Origin: DASUPK01 sp963743575
GTDB lineage: Bacteria; Actinomycetota; Thermoleophilia; Solirubrobacterales; 70-9
Assembly: GCA_963743575.1 (NCBI GenBank)
Contig: CAVUQC010000005.1
Location: forward strand, 1-18,088
Direction: 5' to 3'
Length of the DNA stretch: 18,088 bases
In this document: positions 15,202-18,088 of the stretch, piece by piece
How positions within the stretch are numbered: the first letter of the stretch is position 1
Layout: each line of letters starts with the position of its first letter
Position numbers and translations under genes: made by a program
Notes under the pieces: generated by a model
What the model was told of the DNA's origin: nothing
What the model saw: the letters and a program-made list of their open reading frames with translations, nothing else
The model's database searches: none

Positions 15202-16356
15202 TCACCGATCTGGATTCGGCACCTGCGTTCCGCCCCGATCGCGCCAGGACCGGCTCCGAGGCCGCAATCCGAGCACCCGCCGGGCAGCGTGCTTGAGCAG
15301 GCCTCCATAGCTGTCGAAGCCCCAGGACATCCGCAGGTGGGCGGGGAAGCTGGAGGGCCGCGGGGCCTCCGGATCGAGTCGCTTGACCCGTTGGTAGCGG
15401 TCCCAGTGACCCGAGAGCACGCCGGCGACGGTCGGCGGCCGCGTGAGCGCACGCCGGGCGGCCCGGGTCGACAGGGAGGTGGGGGCGGACCGCAGCTCGC
15501 GCAGCGCCTCGGGCGGCACCTCCACGCCGAACCTCGAGCGCAGATAGTCGAGCGCATCCGCGATGGTGATGGTCATCTCCCGCTCTCGAGCCTGCCGGAC
15601 GAGGCGCTCCCAGTCGATCTCCGGCGAGGAGCGAATCAACGTGACCCCATCGGTGACCCAACGCAATGCGATCTCGGGTTGCCAGGAGGCGCCGTGCGCG
15701 CACACGTGCAGGAGGTGATCCGTCGCGCAGAGGGAGCGCGAGGAAATGCCGTCCACCTCGATTGGGACGGCCCCGCGCCAGAACTCCGTGTCCGGAGACG
15801 ACAGCCAGAGGCTGTACCAGTGCAGGTCCACCTCGTTGCCGGATCCGTCGACCCATGCGGTCCCGTGCTCGACCAGCACCCTGTCCTCCGACGCGAACGC
15901 CGCCTGCTTGGGGTGCAGTATCGATCCCATCTCCGAGATCGCCTGCGTCGCGGCAGTCCGGGGGACGAGCAAATCGATGTCATTCATCAACCTCACTCCC
16001 AGATCGCGGTAATACAACAGGTTCAGCGCCAGGCCCTTGAGGACGAGCACGTCGATCCCGGCGGACTGCAGCTTCTCTATGACCTCGCTACCGAACCTGA
16101 CCTGGACCTGGTTCTTCACCCAGACGTACCGGTAGACGCCCTTGGCCAGGTCGAGATCCTTCGCCTCCGGATCAAGGGGGTGAATGTTCCGGTAGGCCAG
16201 GGGCAGGACCTGGAAGGCCAAGTTCTCGTCCTCGCTGGTGTGCTGCTCGCTCACCCATCCTCGCCACGCCTCGAGCGCGGCGTCGCCTTCGAGGAGGGCC
16301 GCCCGCAGCAACAGCTCCTGCGTCTCGGTCGGCAGCCACTCCGGCCGCTCCGCCAC
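15202..16356 (-). CDS. Nucleotidyltransferase-fold protein, PF14907-like (NTP_transf_5)
   Basis: This is a 384-residue soluble protein. The family pattern is clear: VLVLKGLAL (103-111, Lys107-Gly108), YRDLGVRLMNDIDLLV (116-131, Asp126-x-Asp128) and NEVDLHW (174-180), which supplies a third acidic residue. A later ATDHLLHVCAHG motif and an all-helical C-domain follow, with a basic tail. Family members are mostly uncharacterised and are found in exopolysaccharide clusters and beside ABC exporters, PqqD-like and HPrK-like genes in some RiPP clusters (family knowledge recalled, not searched). The start is GTG at 16356, preceded by a strong GGAGGGGA SD and two bases after the exporter's stop, so the two genes are tightly coupled. 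The frame stays open far upstream across the exporter, but that part is antisense-like shadow in another phase of the same strand. The substrate of the nucleotidyl transfer is unknown. Confidence 0.86.
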   Translation of the reverse strand: MAERPEWLPTETQELLLRAALLEGDAALEAWRGWVSEQHTSEDENLAFQVLPLAYRNIHPLDPEAKDLDLAKGVYRYVWVKNQVQVRFGSEVIEKLQSAGIDVLVLKGLALNLLYYRDLGVRLMNDIDLLVPRTAATQAISEMGSILHPKQAAFASEDRVLVEHGTAWVDGSGNEVDLHWYSLWLSSPDTEFWRGAVPIEVDGISSRSLCATDHLLHVCAHGASWQPEIALRWVTDGVTLIRSSPEIDWERLVRQAREREMTITIADALDYLRSRFGVEVPPEALRELRSAPTSLSTRAARRALTRPPTVAGVLSGHWDRYQRVKRLDPEAPRPSSFPAHLRMSWGFDSYGGLLKHAARRVLGLRPRSRSWRDRGGTQVPNPDR

Positions 16357-16358
16357 GA

Positions 16359-18044
16359 TCAGTCCCCTCCGGCCGGAGCGGGCACTCGGTCCGAGGGCAC
16401 CAGGCGTCCGTCGCGCAGCAGGTAGAGCCTGTCCGCGCTCTCGGCCACCGCCGGGTCGTGGCTCACGACGAGGATCGCGGGGCCACCCGGTTGACGCATC
16501 AGCTTGTCGATCAACTCGCCCGTCGCCTCTCGGTCGAGATGAGTGGTCGGCTCGTCGAGCATCAACAGCACGGGGTCTCCGAGCAGCGCCCGCGCGGTTG
16601 CCAGGCGCTGTCGCTGCCCACCGGAGAGCAGGACCCCATCGTCCCCGCTGCGGGCGTCGTATCCGCCCTCGAGCTGGGCGATGAAGTCGTGGGCGCCGGC
16701 GAGGTCCGCAGCGCGCTCGATCTCCTCCTGGGTCGCATCCGGGCGGCCGAACGCGATGTTGGCCCGGATCGTCGAGGGCAGGATCAGCGGATCTTGGACA
16801 ACGACCCCGATCGAGCGGCGCAGGCTGACCAGGTCGATCTCCTCGAGCGGCACCCCGTCCGCCGCGATCGAGCCGCTCGTCGGGCGGTAGAAGCCGGCGA
16901 TCAGGCTGATGATCGTGCTCTTGCCTGCGCCGTTCGGCCCGAGCAGGGCGATCGTCTCCCCCGGCTCGACCCGCAGGCTGACCTCCCGGAGGACCGGGGT
17001 TTCGGGCACATAGGAGAAGCTCACCCGCTCGAGTTCCACACCGCCTTGGAAATCGATTGCCCGCGAGCCCGAATATGGCTCCCGGGCCTTCTCCTCGAGA
17101 ATCGCCCGCAGGCGGGAGAGGGACTCCATGCCCGAGAGGACCTGTGGCATCGACATCGACCCGGTCAGAACCTGGTTGCGAAGGAGCGCCAGGACCGCGT
17201 AGAAGGAGATCAGGTCGCCCAGGCTCGAGTTCCCGTCGGCTACCGAGATTCCCCCGACGATCAGCACGGCGACCGCGACCAGCCCCGAGATCAGCTGCTG
17301 CTGAGCCGAGTAGACGCCTTGCAGCGCTGACATACGCCGGCCTGCCTCGGTCAGCGCTGCAAGCTGCGGCTGGCGCCGCTCCAGCTCGGCGTCCTCGGCT
17401 CCGTGGAGCTTCGTCAGCGTCACCGACCGAAGGGCGAGGTGCGTCTCGCCGCTGAAGGTGTCGGACGCCTTCTGCCAATCCCTGGTCAGGTCCCGGAGCC
17501 GGGGACCGAGCCGCCTGGCGATCAGATAAAGCAGCGGAATGGAGCAGAGGAGGACCGCCGCCAGCAGGGGATCGAGCACCAGCAGCGTCACGCAGAGAAC
17601 AGCGCCGACCACCGCCGCCGGGATCACGTTCGAGACCAGGGCGGTCACCATCAGGTCCAGCCGCTCGCTGTCCTGCACGATGATCGCGTGGAGGGCCCCC
17701 AGGTCCGCGCGGTCGTAATACGCGGTGGGAAGCGCGAACACCTTGGTCAGCAACCGGCTGATCAGCCGCCGCATCGCCTCCTTGGTCACCCGCAGGGAGT
17801 ACCAGCGATTGAGCACCCCGAGGATCGAGCTGAGCACGAAGAGCGCCGTCGTCAGGCCTCCGATCACCAAAAGGCCGGACGAGTCGTGCTCGGGAATGGT
17901 CACATCGAATGCGCGCCGGATCAGGAACGCGATCGGGACGAGAAGCGCGGACTGCAGCCCGGAGATCGCGATGCTCACCGCCACCTGGTGGCGCGACCCC
18001 TCCATCAAGGACGCGAGAAATCTCCAGTTGCCCTTCCCGCTCAC
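16359..18044 (-). CDS. ABCB-type ABC transporter (fused membrane and ATPase domains)
   Basis: This is a 561-residue half-transporter that should work as a homodimer in the cytoplasmic membrane. An N-terminal domain of about six helices covers residues 20-300, with a coupling-region stretch YYDRADLGALHAIIVQDSER (about 109-128) typical of type IV (ABCB) exporters. The ATPase domain has Walker A GPNGAGKST (about 369-377), the Q-loop VVVQDP, signature LSGGQRQR (about 472), Walker B LLMLDEPT (about 492-499), D-loop THLD and H-loop VVSHDP (about 526), so it looks fully active. The cargo cannot be read from sequence: lipid-linked glycans, peptides and small molecules are all possible. No peptidase C39 domain is present. 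GTG at 18044 has no SD; TAGCCT seven bases upstream is a weak -10 candidate. It heads a leftward group with the nucleotidyltransferase two bases downstream. Any partner genes upstream lie outside the window. Confidence 0.92.
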   Translation of the reverse strand: MSGKGNWRFLASLMEGSRHQVAVSIAISGLQSALLVPIAFLIRRAFDVTIPEHDSSGLLVIGGLTTALFVLSSILGVLNRWYSLRVTKEAMRRLISRLLTKVFALPTAYYDRADLGALHAIIVQDSERLDLMVTALVSNVIPAAVVGAVLCVTLLVLDPLLAAVLLCSIPLLYLIARRLGPRLRDLTRDWQKASDTFSGETHLALRSVTLTKLHGAEDAELERRQPQLAALTEAGRRMSALQGVYSAQQQLISGLVAVAVLIVGGISVADGNSSLGDLISFYAVLALLRNQVLTGSMSMPQVLSGMESLSRLRAILEEKAREPYSGSRAIDFQGGVELERVSFSYVPETPVLREVSLRVEPGETIALLGPNGAGKSTIISLIAGFYRPTSGSIAADGVPLEEIDLVSLRRSIGVVVQDPLILPSTIRANIAFGRPDATQEEIERAADLAGAHDFIAQLEGGYDARSGDDGVLLSGGQRQRLATARALLGDPVLLMLDEPTTHLDREATGELIDKLMRQPGGPAILVVSHDPAVAESADRLYLLRDGRLVPSDRVPAPAGGD

Positions 18045-18088
18045 GGCTCAGAGGCTACGGACTGAAGGGACGAACGCGGAGGCCTAGC

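Noticed and set aside
16357..17478. Open frame extending the nucleotidyltransferase upstream over the exporter
   Set aside because: It overlaps the clearly coding ATPase domain in another phase, its composition is low-complexity, and a strong SD with GTG at 16356 marks the true start.
1..18088. CRISPR arrays, tRNA/rRNA genes, insertion sequences, attachment sites
   Set aside because: I saw no regularly spaced repeats, cloverleaf-like segments, transposase motifs or flanking terminal repeats.

Overview
The window is GC-rich, with strong codon-position bias, frequent GTG/TTG starts and almost no intergenic DNA. Together with the paired secreted glycosidases beginning 'RDFYGV'/'RAFYGV', this suggests a high-GC actinobacterium, perhaps of the Thermoleophilia/Solirubrobacterales type. 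The window holds no rRNA, tRNA or other marker gene, so the placement is only a guess.

The theme is assembly and export of a surface polysaccharide by the Wzx/Wzy route. From left to right: the last codons of one clan GH-A-like glycosidase (1-27), a complete paralogue (31-1080, +), a third paralogue on the other strand (1087-2166, -) coupled to a small secreted, membrane-anchored protein of unknown function (2163-2624, -), an O-antigen ligase/polymerase-like membrane protein with a TPR tail (2661-4544, +), a 1050-residue protein that seems to join a Wzy-like polymerase to a GT-C-like membrane glycosyltransferase (4519-7671, -), a small lipoprotein (7691-8188, +) followed by a Wzx-type flippase (8202-9659, +), two GT4 glycosyltransferases (9336-10763 and 10760-11920, -), a SAM methyltransferase (11943-12734, +), and a leftward group of a GT2 glycosyltransferase (12709-13620), the initiating polyprenyl-phosphate sugar-1-phosphate transferase (13598-15133), a PF14907-type nucleotidyltransferase-fold protein (15202-16356) and an ABCB-type exporter (16359-18044).

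Inferred pathway: the sugar-1-phosphate transferase starts the repeat unit on undecaprenyl phosphate. The GT2 and GT4 enzymes extend it and the methyltransferase may decorate it. The flippase moves it across the membrane. The Wzy-like module polymerises it, the GT-C module may add side sugars outside the membrane, and the ligase-like protein may transfer the chain to an acceptor. The secreted glycosidases could trim or release the polymer, as PslG does for Psl. The exporter and nucleotidyltransferase pair may belong to this pathway or to another system that continues beyond the right edge.

The layout is compact. Strands alternate often, every convergent junction overlaps or nearly touches, and the three divergent junctions are 19-36 bp long, each with an AT-rich TATA-like core placed to give leaderless or nearly leaderless transcripts both ways. 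No stretch over 300 bases lacks a gene. I saw no insertion sequence, CRISPR array, tRNA, rRNA or attachment site.
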